A stretch of DNA of 64,000 bases from Paenibacillus sp. MBLB1832 (GCF_032271945.1 NZ_CP130319.1:2809001-2873000); one strand, 5' to 3'; counted from the first letter of the stretch, positions 43,314-52,076 are shown. Made by a program: numbers and translations. The notes: generated by a model not told the origin, from the sequence alone.

Positions 43314-43948
43314 TGCTACGCTCCCTCGGTATGATTTGATTTTCTCACGCAAGCTCGTCTATTCGCAGGATTTCATCCCTTTAGGTTTCAATGATAAATG
43401 AAGGATAGCGAGATATATTAGGATGTGTCGTTAAAAAGGCATGCGGGAACAAAGGTGGAGTTGAATCACCCAATTCATTCCAAATGCTGCACGTATTCTC
43501 CACGGTGCCCTTAGCGATTTTCACTCCCATGTCTCAACGGGTCAATAGCCCTTACATTCCTCCCTCAGAATGATGAGATTTTCTTACGCATGCTCGCTAG
43601 TTCGCAGGATTTCACATCTCATAGAAGTGGTGAACGAAAGAATCAGGTTGTAGTGGGAGTCCCCTTGAAACATGAGGGCATGCGGAAATAGAGGGATATC
43701 TATAAATTCCCATATTGTTCCATGTTCTGCACGCTGCTCCATGTTTCCCTCGGTGGTTCTCCCTCCCATGACTCAACGGGTCAATGTACCCTGTCATTCC
43801 ATCGTTATACCTATCCAAGGGATGGAGGCTGATCTGCTTCGTTAACGGGTCTGTGCCCTTAAGGAATGAGAATTCAGTACTCGGGTGCTTTCTTTGTCCG
43901 AAATCCTGCGAACAAGCCAATTTACGTTATTTAATGAGATTATTCTAC
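43314..43948. repeat. Repeated noncoding end of IS110-family element A
   Basis: Two imperfect direct repeats of about 240 bp (about 43314-43554 and 43555-43799) share TTCGCAGGATTTCA and CTCAACGGGTCAAT. A third segment next to the transposase (43800-43948) holds the first word inverted (GAAATCCTGCGAAC) and resembles the 141 bp after transposase B (CTATCCAAGG, ACGGGTC, GTGCTTTCTTT, CCTGCGAA). IS110-type elements encode their guide (bridge) RNA in such noncoding ends; this is a candidate place. Confidence 0.6.
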
Positions 43949-45304
43949 TCAAGCTGCGATTGCAGCAGTAACTACCTTCTCAGGATTGTAAGTTTGTTCT
44001 TGACGAGTAATACCTACCAGAATTCTTGCCAGCTTCCCACATAATTTAATGATAGAATGTATCTTTTTCATCTTTTTGGTTCGAGTGTAGTGATGGTGGA
44101 GAGATCGAAACTCCTCATTGTTCACAACTAGGTGCAATACAGCTAAATACAAGAACTTTCGAAGACCGGAGCGTCCTCGTTTAGTAATACGAACCTGCCC
44201 CTTATGCTTGCCAGAACTATCTTCGCCTAAATGTAGCCCCGCGAGACGGAGTACTTGTTGGCCATGGCGATACATACTTAAATCCCCAGTCTCAGCTAAA
44301 ATACCAGCTATTGTGATTTTACCGATGCCTGGAATTGTCAATAAACTTTTGGCTTGTGGAATCTCTTTCATTAGGGAAATAGCTTCTTGTTCAAGCTCTC
44401 CCAATTGTGTTGTCAATCGTTCATACTGATCTAGCAGAAACAACAGGGAACGTTTCACTTGCTCTGGGGCGACATTCTGAGCAATGGACTGCTGGGCCTG
44501 TTCCACCAGCACTTTAGCGAACGATATACTTGCTCTGCGTTTCATATGAGGTTTCCAACTGGCATAGATTTCTTCCGGAGAAAGGATCTTTAGTTCGGAA
44601 GGTAATGGGAACAACCTAAGGGTTACTAGAGAGGTTTTACAGCTCCAATCTTTGAATACTCGATGATACTCTGGGAACCAAATATCCAACCAGCGATGAA
44701 TCTGATTCTGGATCGAGATGAACTGTTTAATGACAAACTCTCGGTCGCTCATTAAAACACGAAGTGCTTGATATTTCCCAGTTGGCAACCGTAAGGGGGA
44801 GTAATAACCATTCTTCACCATATCGGCTATAACCAGAGCATCTTTCAGATCACTTTTGGTTGGGGAATTATCTCGATTCTCCTTGTTGCTTTTAACGTGA
44901 TAAGGATTAACAGTCACTACTTCAAAACGCTGTTCTAAAAGCCACCAGGCAAGGTTAAGCCAGTAATGACCTGTTGGCTCCATACCAACCATAACACTAT
45001 TCTTGTTATGTTCTTTTTGTAACGATTTGACCCAACTTAATAGTTTTAGATAACCCACATCGTCATTTTTAAACGAACAAGGCCTGCCAAGCTCAATACC
45101 ACGGTAAGTTACAGCTCGAGCGACTTGTGTCTCTTTGGCAATGTCGATGCCGATAACAATGTGATTACTGGTGATACGTTCTATCCGTTGATTTTGAGCA
45201 TACTGTTGTTTGAATTTCATAGTAAAGCTTCCTCCTCGATAGTGAAATAGAGCGATTGACCCTGTACATAATTCCATCTTACGAGGAGGCTCCATTTTTT
45301 TCAA
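43949..45304 (-). CDS. IS110-family transposase A
   Basis: Residues about 35-190 form the DEDD/RuvC-like N-terminal domain (HIVIGIDIAKETQVARAV..., VGMEPTGHYWLNLAWWL, KSDLKDALVIADMVKNGYYS), a coiled-coil middle follows, and a C-terminal Transposase_20 domain carries LLTIPGIGKITIAGILAETGDLSMY and RLAGLHLGEDSSGKHKG with the catalytic-Ser region. The ORF may start at the internal MKFKQQYAQNQRI, about 27 residues in, which has AGGAGG upstream and matches the start of transposase B. About 55-60% identical to B by eye, so not a recent duplicate. Confidence 0.9.
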   Translation of the reverse strand: MKKMEPPRKMELCTGSIALFHYRGGSFTMKFKQQYAQNQRIERITSNHIVIGIDIAKETQVARAVTYRGIELGRPCSFKNDDVGYLKLLSWVKSLQKEHNKNSVMVGMEPTGHYWLNLAWWLLEQRFEVVTVNPYHVKSNKENRDNSPTKSDLKDALVIADMVKNGYYSPLRLPTGKYQALRVLMSDREFVIKQFISIQNQIHRWLDIWFPEYHRVFKDWSCKTSLVTLRLFPLPSELKILSPEEIYASWKPHMKRRASISFAKVLVEQAQQSIAQNVAPEQVKRSLLFLLDQYERLTTQLGELEQEAISLMKEIPQAKSLLTIPGIGKITIAGILAETGDLSMYRHGQQVLRLAGLHLGEDSSGKHKGQVRITKRGRSGLRKFLYLAVLHLVVNNEEFRSLHHHYTRTKKMKKIHSIIKLCGKLARILVGITRQEQTYNPEKVVTAAIAA

Positions 45305-45331
45305 AGCGGAAAATTAACGCTCTACAGGAAT

Positions 45332-46849
45332 GCTTCGTCACATCTATCCAAGGGGTGGAGGTCGGTCTTTCTAACGGAACGGGTCGGAGCCCTTTTGCGT
45401 AACGTATCCCGATACTCCGTGCTTTCTTTTTCTCCTGCGAATACGCCAACTTGCGTGAGGTGAGGTTTAGTTTTAAGCTGCTAGTGCAAAGATTTTATCA
45501 GGGTTATAAGCTTCATCACTACGAGCCATTCCTACTAAGAGTCGAGCTAGCTTTCCACATAGCTTCATGATAGACTTCATCTTTTTAAGCTTTTTTACCT
45601 GAACATTGTAGTGGTGTAAGGCTTTAAATTCTTGGTTACTCATGACCATACACATCGTAATTAAATAGAGAAAGTGACGCAGACGTGGACGACCTCGTTT
45701 GCTGAGTTTCAGTTGTCCCTTCCATTTTCCAGAGCTTGCTTCGGTTATATTAAGTCCTGCGTGACGGAGTAGAGCATTCCCGTGGGCATAACCTCTAAGA
45801 TCCCCAGACTCTCCTAAAACACCAGCTAGAGCAATAGGACTTATTCCAGTAATGGCAAGGATTTTGCCTGAATAGGGGATTCGTTCAACAACGTCTTTGG
45901 CTTCTTTTTCTATCCTCTGCAGTTGTTTAGTGGCTAAGTCATGCTCCTCAAGGAGCTGCTCTAGATGAAGTTTGTAAGCATGTGTTGCCTGCTTAGATCC
46001 AACAGATTTCTTGGCAAGTTCGATGAGTAGATGAGCTCTACGCACACCAGAATGCCGCTTCATTGATTTCTGCCATCCTTTAATGACATCGTCAGGACTA
46101 AGTTTACATAGCTCTGCCGGGAGCGGAAAAAGCCGAAGAGTTAATAACGCACCCTTACAAGTTAAGATCTTAAAGACTTGTCTCAGTTCAGGGAAGACAA
46201 TGTCGACCCAGCGGTGAATCTGGTTAACGGCACTTACGAGTCGTTTAACGACCGTATCTCGGTTAGCCATAAGCACTCGCAGCTCCTCGTATTGGGAAGA
46301 ATGAAAGCGGACAGGGGAGTAGTAGCCGTTTTTCACCATGTCGGCAATAACTAAAGCATCTTTTTTGTCGCTTTTAGAGCGTGTATTGTCGCGGTTTTCT
46401 TTATTCTTTTTAACTAGATGAGGATTAACAAGTACGGCTTCAATTTCGTTGTTTTTAAGCCACCCAGCAAGGCTTAGCCAGTAATGGCCGGTCGGTTCCA
46501 TACCAACAATTATTTGAGTTAGTTTGTACAAAGTTAACAAGTCACGAATCCAACGGTGGAGAGACTTGAATCCATCTTCGTCATTACTGAACTCAAGAGG
46601 ATTGCCTAGAGCGACACCGCGAAAGTTAACGGCCCTAGCAACATGGGCCTCCTGAGCAATGTCTATACCAACAACAATATGATTAAAGGTAATGTTTTCA
46701 ATGAGTTGATTTTGCTTATCTTGTGATTTAAACTTCATAATAGAGCGTCCTCCTGGATGGGATTTTTGAGGCAATGACCTCGTGCGTAACCCCATCGTAC
46801 CGAGGCGCTCGTTTTTTTACAAAGCCGAAATTTATCCATCTACAGGAAT
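45332..46849 (-). mobile_element. IS110-family element B
   Basis: Contains the transposase gene 45473-46795 with a 141-bp downstream noncoding segment. It is directly adjacent to element A in the same orientation. Its upstream end abuts CTAACG of the interrupted left half-site at 46850. Confidence 0.7.
45473..46795 (-). CDS. IS110-family transposase B
   Basis: Same layout as transposase A: DEDD domain (HIVVGIDIAQEAHVARAV, VGMEPTGHYWLSLAGWL, KSDKKDALVIADMVKNGYYS), coiled-coil middle, Transposase_20 domain (ILAITGISPIALAGVLGESGDLRGY, RHAGLNITEASSGKWKG). The likely start is the internal MKFKSQDKQNQLI with AGGAGG upstream. Full length, no internal stop. Confidence 0.9.
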   Translation of the reverse strand: MGLRTRSLPQKSHPGGRSIMKFKSQDKQNQLIENITFNHIVVGIDIAQEAHVARAVNFRGVALGNPLEFSNDEDGFKSLHRWIRDLLTLYKLTQIIVGMEPTGHYWLSLAGWLKNNEIEAVLVNPHLVKKNKENRDNTRSKSDKKDALVIADMVKNGYYSPVRFHSSQYEELRVLMANRDTVVKRLVSAVNQIHRWVDIVFPELRQVFKILTCKGALLTLRLFPLPAELCKLSPDDVIKGWQKSMKRHSGVRRAHLLIELAKKSVGSKQATHAYKLHLEQLLEEHDLATKQLQRIEKEAKDVVERIPYSGKILAITGISPIALAGVLGESGDLRGYAHGNALLRHAGLNITEASSGKWKGQLKLSKRGRPRLRHFLYLITMCMVMSNQEFKALHHYNVQVKKLKKMKSIMKLCGKLARLLVGMARSDEAYNPDKIFALAA

Positions 46850-46942
46850 CTAACGAAAAACGATAGCGCGGCGGTGGAACCAATCCATCGCTTGTTTTTG
46901 TTTTTGTGAGATCCGCTCAACTAAAGGGCAGAAGAGTTAAAC
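46850..46942 (+). repeat. attC-like site 46, 3' piece
   Basis: CTAACGAAAAACGATAGCGC left half, hairpin GCGGTGGAACCAATCCATCGC, right half AACTAAAGGGCAGAAGAGTT. The hairpin family is that of sites 22 and 25. Confidence 0.75.
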
Positions 46943-46951
46943 AAAGGATTG

Positions 46952-47842
46952 ATGGAAAGCCAAGGAGTTATTCGTAATAACTTGAAGTATATGGTAAAAT
47001 TAGAGGCGGTTAGCGTATTTCAAAAAGGATGGGGGTTATCTTACTTGATTGAACGAATCGTTTTAATTTCAATACTTACATTAATCATCCATTCCGCCGA
47101 GACACTCTCATATGCAGTGCGAATGGCAGGAATAAGAACAGGTAAGCTAGCTATAGCACTCTCTTTAACTGGTATGATTGTTCTAGTTTCAAGAACGTCA
47201 AATATTGCTCAGGGAACTATGACGGGAAAAGTTATTGATTTTGCTAAAAGCCATTTGGAATTTGACCTTGCTGGAAACTTTCGAATTATATTAGCTGCGG
47301 CTTCCCTAGGTACACTAATAGCAATAGCATTGTTTCCTACATTTGTAGCGTTATCTGGACGCTTGATATCACATTTGGAGAAGGCTGGATCTGTCCCTAA
47401 GATGTTTAAAGATGCACTCCGAGCCGATGTGATAAGAAATGCCTCCTACCATATTCGAATCCCAAAATGGGAAATGGTTCAACGTCTTGGAGTAGGTGGG
47501 TTCCCAAGACGCTTAATACTTATGAATTGTTTAGTAACAGCAATTTATACAGTAGGTGTATTGGCAGCTCTATATGCAACGTTTTTACCTGGACAATACA
47601 GTATAGGAGCATCTCAATCTTCGGGATTAATAAACGGAATGGCAACTATACTTTTAACATTGCTTATTGATCCACAAGTGGCATTATTGACAGATAAGGC
47701 TTTGAGAAAAGAGGCGAAGCTAACATCAATTAATAAAGTTTTTGGATCTCTAATGCTCTCTAGATTTTGTGGCACGGTATTAGCACAAATAATATTCGTA
47801 CCCGCAGCTTATTGGATTAAATGGATCGTCCCTTACTTGTGA
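46952..47842 (+). CDS. amj: Amj-type lipid II flippase
   Basis: A 296-residue membrane protein matching Amj (alternate to MurJ, YdaH in Bacillus subtilis), which moves the cell-wall precursor lipid II across the membrane. Diagnostic stretches: LIIHSAETLSYAVRMAGIRTGKLAIALSL, IVLVSRTSNIAQ, NFRIILAAASLGTLIAIALFPTFVALSGR and INGMATILLTLLIDPQVALLTDK. About six helices. The exact start is uncertain; an ATG at 46991 is also possible. As a cassette it could bypass inhibition of MurJ, an inference from the Bacillus gene. Confidence 0.88.
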   Translation: MESQGVIRNNLKYMVKLEAVSVFQKGWGLSYLIERIVLISILTLIIHSAETLSYAVRMAGIRTGKLAIALSLTGMIVLVSRTSNIAQGTMTGKVIDFAKSHLEFDLAGNFRIILAAASLGTLIAIALFPTFVALSGRLISHLEKAGSVPKMFKDALRADVIRNASYHIRIPKWEMVQRLGVGGFPRRLILMNCLVTAIYTVGVLAALYATFLPGQYSIGASQSSGLINGMATILLTLLIDPQVALLTDKALRKEAKLTSINKVFGSLMLSRFCGTVLAQIIFVPAAYWIKWIVPYL

Positions 47843-47865
47843 ACTCAAGAATGATAGTATAGAGT

Positions 47866-47961
47866 TATTCAACTAACGAGAGAAACGATAGCGGAAGAGA
47901 GGCTGCCTTGAGGTAGCTTCTTTTTGGTATCCATTCAACTATCGGGCAGAATTGTTTAATA
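47866..47961 (+). repeat. attC-like site 47 (complete)
   Basis: Left half AACTAACGAGAGAAACGATA, hairpin GAGAGGCTGCC-TTGA-GGTAGCTTC, right half AACTATCGGGCAGAATTGTT. About 60 identical bases with site 21, 30 kb away. Confidence 0.85.
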
Positions 47962-48041
47962 AATCCTATCCATTGAAGCCAAAACAGTAACTCACTATTA
48001 TTGAAATAATCGAACTTAGAGGGAATATGGGAGGTTTTGAA

Positions 48042-48167
48042 ATGGATAGAAAAAACACTTGTAATGAAATTGCAGGAGAATACGATAAGTACAGACCAAG
48101 CTATCCAGATGTATCCTTCATAAAATGGGGTATTAGCTTGAAAGAAGGATTTACCCTTAGAGATTGA
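48042..48167 (+). pseudogene. Methyltransferase N-terminal remnant
   Basis: ATG behind GGGAGG, then CNEIAGEYDKYRPSYPDVSF, which is the opening of class I SAM-dependent methyltransferases (EIAxxYDxYRPxYP). The frame departs from the family after residue 26 and stops at residue 41, so most of the gene is missing. Confidence 0.7.
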
Positions 48168-48191
48168 TTATTTGATGCCAAGTACCCAACT

Positions 48192-48213
48192 ACCCACCAG
48201 AGGGTGGTTTTTC
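48192..48213 (+). terminator. Terminator
   Basis: CCCACC-AGA-GGGTGG with T-run. Confidence 0.6.
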
Positions 48214-48273
48214 TGTTTTGCATTTTCAGGTAGAATGGTATTAGGCTACCGAAACCTGAAATGAGGACTCATA

Positions 48274-49440
48274 ATGAACCCATATATTCTAGACAGCTCC
48301 CTGCTTGAGGGGTTTAAGCAAGCAGTACACGATCATGACGATTTCTTAATTAACACTTACAAAAACTACAACGGCAAGAACCTAATGAACCTGATTTTCT
48401 CAGCAAAGGATTGGCTATCGGTCAGCGTGAACGGGTTGCCGCACATCAACCTGAATCACCAAAATGATGATTTCCGTTCGCTGAATGTTTTACAGCTGAT
48501 TATGGCATACGATCTTGTCCTTCAATCCATCGAGCAGCTCCATCGTGTGTTCGAAATGGAACACCCACTAAAGAAGGACAATTCGGTATTTAACGAGGAC
48601 ATTCCTGACGATACGTACTTCGCGCAAATCCGGGCAAGCTTCGGGGCGCATCCGGTCGATTTAAGAAGTGCAAATGGAAGAAAGAGCGCAGATAAATACT
48701 TCGCTTCTTGGTCTAGCGATGTAGGGGGTAATGGTGACTATACGGTTTACCACTACAGCAACAATCCCGATGATGATAAACCAATCCCTCTTTCAATGAG
48801 TTTTGCAAAAATTCATGAGTATACAGTAAAGCGATACTCCCTCTTATCGAATGTGGTAAGCGTAATTGAGGAAAAGAAGGGTAGCTTTGTCGAGAAGCAG
48901 CGGCAGCGGACTATTAAGCGCAGTTCTGACATTGTTGAGCAACTGAAAATACTTTTAGAAGAAAACAATGCTCGGATATGTGATAAATCTGGGTATCAAT
49001 TTGAGATCGAGACGATGATTAAGCTGTTCACGGCTCCGCAAGACTTTCCCGAGCGTGAAAGGGAAGAGGTAGCTAAGTACCTGACTTCCCTTAAACTATT
49101 AGTCAATGAACTGTATGATGCACTCCAAGGCATGAAATTTGGAGATGAAGATGATGACACTGACTCCGAAGATAATCTGTCCCATTATTATCTATTGCAC
49201 TCGAGACCGAGCAGGTTCAAAACGGTATCCTATGACCTATCCAAAGTATTTGAGTACCTGAACAATCCTTATTATTATCAATCATTACTGGAGTATCATA
49301 TCAAGCGTCTCGTTGATGCAGGGGTATTGCCTCCTTTCGTAAGCTTAGAAACAAACAAGTTCGACCTGCAGCTCCTACTGTTGTCGAGAATTGCTTCGAC
49401 AGATCAAGGGGAGTGGGGTATAGGGGTAGAGGGGGCATAA
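48274..49440 (+). CDS. Hypothetical protein
   Basis: A 388-residue soluble protein, predicted helical in the C-terminal half (EYTVKRYSLLSNVVSVIEEKKGSFVEKQRQRTIKRSSDIVEQLKILL) with an acidic linker (GDEDDDTDSEDN). N-terminal motifs FSAKDWLSVSVNGLPHINL and IRASFGAHPVDLRSANGRK resemble nothing I can name. ATG start; ATGAGGAC lies upstream. G+C is higher than in its neighbours. A methyltransferase remnant and a terminator precede it, without a site between. Confidence 0.65.
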   Translation: MNPYILDSSLLEGFKQAVHDHDDFLINTYKNYNGKNLMNLIFSAKDWLSVSVNGLPHINLNHQNDDFRSLNVLQLIMAYDLVLQSIEQLHRVFEMEHPLKKDNSVFNEDIPDDTYFAQIRASFGAHPVDLRSANGRKSADKYFASWSSDVGGNGDYTVYHYSNNPDDDKPIPLSMSFAKIHEYTVKRYSLLSNVVSVIEEKKGSFVEKQRQRTIKRSSDIVEQLKILLEENNARICDKSGYQFEIETMIKLFTAPQDFPEREREEVAKYLTSLKLLVNELYDALQGMKFGDEDDDTDSEDNLSHYYLLHSRPSRFKTVSYDLSKVFEYLNNPYYYQSLLEYHIKRLVDAGVLPPFVSLETNKFDLQLLLLSRIASTDQGEWGIGVEGA

Positions 49441-49468
49441 CTTTCCCATGATGTTTGGTGAAAATAAA

Positions 49469-49519
49469 GTGTTAGCTTCACGCGGTAGCGCTCAACGAAC
49501 GGGCAGATTTGCTCAATAG
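49469..49519 (+). repeat. attC-like site 48 (short hairpin, right half)
   Basis: GCTTCACGCGGTAGCGC followed by right half AACGAACGGGCAGATTTGCT. No left half. Confidence 0.6.
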
Positions 49520-49533
49520 TCCCCTGATTAATA

Positions 49534-49542
49534 TGGTACAAT
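49534..49542 (+). promoter_or_regulatory. Extended -10 promoter
   Basis: TGGTACAAT, 15 bp after the right half-site. Confidence 0.5.
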
Positions 49543-49583
49543 ATCCCATAAGTACGAGTTGATAATTGAAGTGGGGAATGTTA

Positions 49584-50111
49584 ATGCAAACTGTTTATAT
49601 ATTGTCAGGACCAGCAGGAGTAGGGAAGTCAACAACTTCAGGTGCACTACTGAGGGCTTTAAATAACTGTGCGTATATCTCAGGTGACGATGTAAGTCAT
49701 ATGCACGTTAGTGGTCGTCAAAAGCCCTGGGAAAGCGAATCCGAGTTGTCTCTTATTTGGAGTAATATTTTGAGTTTGACTCAAAATTTTGTTAACAATA
49801 GAATCGATGTTGTTATAGATTATGTAACTTTTCCAGATGAGGCAAATTGGTTAAAAGACAAATTAAAGGCATTCACCATTAATGTTGTCTATGTGGTTTT
49901 ATGGACTGACCATGAGACCTTACTAAAAAGGGACCAGATGAGGACACCTGAACACCAAATGGGGGAACGGTGCCTCATTTTAATTGATGAATTTAAAGAG
50001 TCGGGATTAAAAAATAAACATTTGCTCAATACAAGCAAGAAAAATGCCGATGATATCCATCAGGTTATCGAGGAGATTCTTAACAATCAACAATACAAGT
50101 TAGAAGATTAA
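49584..50111 (+). CDS. P-loop kinase-like protein
   Basis: A 175-residue NTP-binding protein: Walker A GPAGVGKST at residues 9-17, an acidic Walker B-like strand VVIDYVTF near 78, and WTDHETLLKRDQMR as a lid-type region. The fold is that of small AAA-33/zeta-like or sugar kinases; substrate unknown. ATG at 49584 is chosen for spacing from GGGGA (ATG at 49578 is in frame). Stop TAA abuts the left half-site. Confidence 0.85.
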   Translation: MQTVYILSGPAGVGKSTTSGALLRALNNCAYISGDDVSHMHVSGRQKPWESESELSLIWSNILSLTQNFVNNRIDVVIDYVTFPDEANWLKDKLKAFTINVVYVVLWTDHETLLKRDQMRTPEHQMGERCLILIDEFKESGLKNKHLLNTSKKNADDIHQVIEEILNNQQYKLED

Positions 50112-50209
50112 GCTAATGAAGGAACGATAGTTCAAAAACAAGGGACAGATCGCCGCGGCAGGCACGCTGTCCCTTGTTTTATTGAAGTAACGGGCAGGAT
50201 AGTTACAAT
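50109..50209 (+). repeat. attC-like site 49 (complete)
   Basis: Left half AAGCTAATGAAGGAACGATA, hairpin AACAAGGGACAG..CTGTCCCTTGTT, right half AAGTAACGGGCAGGATAGTT. The hairpin resembles that of site 61. Confidence 0.85.
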
Positions 50210-50335
50210 ATTTGGTGAATTATTTTAGTAGCTCATTTGGAAATTAATTGCGCGGTAAGGTGTAAGTATGAAAGGTTTATTTGCTTTGAGAAATATCAAA
50301 ACAGAGTAAAGGACTGAATCAAAATTACAAATACG

Positions 50336-50761
50336 ATGTGGCAAACTATCTATAAAAAAGCAAACAATCGGACAACTCGCGAGGAAATTGACGAGTTGCT
50401 CACTTCACTTGAAGACGGTGACTGTAATTTATCGGATGATGAAATTACAGTTAAAGTGGGGTGTTTTATTCCCAGTCAAGGTTGTGAGGGGGCCGCAAAT
50501 GGCTATTTAGAGCTGCTAGCTGCCGTATCACCTCTTCGAACCAATATAACTCAAAACCTTCTTATCATCGCACTCCAGCCTATTTATTATATGGGTTATG
50601 AGGAGACAGAAAGCCTTTGTCAGTACATAGCCGCGGTAGCAAGAGAGGGACTTTACTTAAACAATGATCAGCAAAAAGTACTATCGGATTTAGCCACGCA
50701 AAAAACACTTATTGAATCTGCCTTTACAATGTTGCTACAGTTTGAAAAAACGTATCAATAA
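50336..50761 (+). CDS. Hypothetical protein
   Basis: A 141-residue helical protein with REEIDELLTSLEDGDCNL, CEGAANGYLELLAAVSPLRTNITQNLLIIAL and a helical acidic tail. The repeated short helices could be HEAT-like. ATG start; ribosome binding site weak. It shares one inter-site interval with the next gene, so the two form a two-gene cassette. Confidence 0.6.
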   Translation: MWQTIYKKANNRTTREEIDELLTSLEDGDCNLSDDEITVKVGCFIPSQGCEGAANGYLELLAAVSPLRTNITQNLLIIALQPIYYMGYEETESLCQYIAAVAREGLYLNNDQQKVLSDLATQKTLIESAFTMLLQFEKTYQ

Positions 50762-50826
50762 AGCTAAAGAGCTTTACATCGTGGGGTTACCTCGAAGAGA
50801 ATATGCCTTTTAGAACGGAGAGCGTT

Positions 50827-51297
50827 ATGAGGTTTGAATATGAACTTACAGGTATTGGTTGGGCCGATGGCAGTATTGAAATGAACTCAAGTACGGTTTA
50901 CTTCTCTACAAGTTATATAACTGATGCACTTAATGACATGTTAAAAGCAATTAATGCACTTATTCCAGAAGTCAGCCCATACTCTGTTTCAAGGGTCCAA
51001 TTTGAATGGAATGAGGAGCCAGGTGGAACTGTTTGGACATTAAGTAAAATTGATAATGATTCCCTGCGTGTACAAATTATATCTTTTGAAAATTTACGTA
51101 ATAAGAAACAAAAAGTTATTGAACTAGATGAAACCTGTTCTATTTTGGAGTTTACAGGAGCAGTAGTTCAGGCACTGGACCTATTGCTGAAGCAATATGG
51201 TCGAGAAGGCTACAAAGAAAAATGGGTTAATAATGACTTCCCAATGGATAGATACTTGAAGTTAAAAGGTTTCACTTCGAAAAAGAGATTAAGCTAA
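50827..51297 (+). CDS. Hypothetical protein, immunity-like
   Basis: A 156-residue acidic protein: FEYELTGIGWADGSIEMNSSTVYFSTSYITDALNDMLKAI, then VQFEWNEEPGGTVWTL and LRVQIISFENL. A known-looking but unnamed family of small beta-rich proteins, often immunity-like. ATG at 50827 is chosen because of CGGAGAG upstream. Its last codons and TAA stop overlap the left half-site (AGATTAAGCTAACG). Confidence 0.7.
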   Translation: MRFEYELTGIGWADGSIEMNSSTVYFSTSYITDALNDMLKAINALIPEVSPYSVSRVQFEWNEEPGGTVWTLSKIDNDSLRVQIISFENLRNKKQKVIELDETCSILEFTGAVVQALDLLLKQYGREGYKEKWVNNDFPMDRYLKLKGFTSKKRLS

Positions 51298-51390
51298 CGA
51301 GGAACGTTTCTTCAATAAACTACAAAATGAGGCTGCCGCCGCTTCAAACGAGTGGCAGCCTCATTACGTTAACGGGCAGTAATATTCAGC
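51290..51390 (+). repeat. attC-like site 50 (complete)
   Basis: Left half AGCTAACGAGGAACGTTTCT, hairpin TGAGGCTGCCG..GTGGCAGCCTCA, right half CGTTAACGGGCAGTAATATT. Confidence 0.85.
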
Positions 51391-51402
51391 AAGATGTCCT
51401 TA

Positions 51403-51411
51403 TGGTAAAAT
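51403..51411 (+). promoter_or_regulatory. Extended -10 promoter
   Basis: TGGTAAAAT between the right half-site and the pyrE-like gene. Confidence 0.5.
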
Positions 51412-51440
51412 AAAGAAAATATTTTAGATGGGGTGTAAAA

Positions 51441-51977
51441 ATGGACAGAATCATATTAGCAAATGAGATTTATAAGACGGCACATTTAACAGGTACCTTC
51501 AAATTAAGGTCAGGAAAAGTGTCTAATGATTACTTTGATAAATATTTGTTTGAATCTAATCCGGTTTTGTTAAACGAAATCGCTGAACATTTATCAAAGT
51601 TAATCCCAACTGGCACCGAAATACTTGCGGGTCTTGAAATGGGTGGTATTCCTATAGCGACAGCATTATCACTTAAAACTGGCATTCCAGTTACCTTTGT
51701 TAGAAAAAAAGCTAAAGAATACGGTACTTGCAAACTTGCAGAAGGTATCGAAATTCAAGCGAAAAATGTCTGTATAATTGAAGATGTCGTGACTACAGGT
51801 GGACAAATATTGTTGAGTGCTGATGATTTGAAGGAATACGGTGCTATTGTTAAAAATGTGGTGTGTGTAATCGAACGAGAACAGCAAGGAAGAGATAATC
51901 TAGAAAATTCAGGCTTATCATTTTTATCCTTGTTTAAGATGGAAGAACTCATTGAGGCAAGTTCAATAACTCGTTGA
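51441..51977 (+). CDS. pyrE: Orotate phosphoribosyltransferase-like protein
   Basis: The 178-residue protein fits the orotate phosphoribosyltransferase family of pyrimidine synthesis (orotate + PRPP to OMP). Visible: LTGTFKLRSGKVSNDYFDKY (substrate region), AGLEMGGIPIATALSLKTGIPVTFVRKKAKEYGT (hood/lysine loop) and the PRPP-binding CIIEDVVTTGGQI. It is shorter than most PyrE proteins (about 200-215) and stands alone instead of in a pyr operon, so it may be a salvage or defence-related relative. ATG behind TGGGGTG. Confidence 0.88.
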   Translation: MDRIILANEIYKTAHLTGTFKLRSGKVSNDYFDKYLFESNPVLLNEIAEHLSKLIPTGTEILAGLEMGGIPIATALSLKTGIPVTFVRKKAKEYGTCKLAEGIEIQAKNVCIIEDVVTTGGQILLSADDLKEYGAIVKNVVCVIEREQQGRDNLENSGLSFLSLFKMEELIEASSITR

Positions 51978-52022
51978 ACGGAGAACTATAGTTGAGGGGC
52001 TTGCTTCGCGGCAGTTCCTCGG
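51972..52022 (+). repeat. attC-like site 51a (left half and hairpin)
   Basis: Left half GTTGAACGGAGAACTATAGT, hairpin GAGGGGCTTGC-TTCGC-GGCAGTTCCTC. No right half. Confidence 0.7.
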
Positions 52023-52041
52023 CAGCCTTCTAAGAATTAGT

Positions 52042-52076
52042 AAAGCCAATCGGAGAGAGGACCGATTGGCTTTTTG
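52042..52076 (+). terminator. Terminator
   Basis: AAAGCCAATCGG-AGAGAGGA-CCGATTGGCTTTTT, strong stem with T-run. The 52080-52165 interval between two sites holds no gene. Confidence 0.8.

Larger units (their letters stand above)
43314..45331 (-). mobile_element. IS110-family element A
   Basis: Contains the transposase gene 43949-45304. The upstream end (on the minus strand) is marked by CTACAGGAAT at 45322-45331, a word repeated at the same place in element B (46840-46849). The downstream end is taken at the broken half-site. The 635-bp noncoding downstream part is unusually long and repetitive. Confidence 0.7.

Noticed and set aside
43584-44044. ORFs over the IS110 noncoding end
   Set aside because: Frames on both strands run across the repeated segments and the transposase end, with no starts or protein features of their own.
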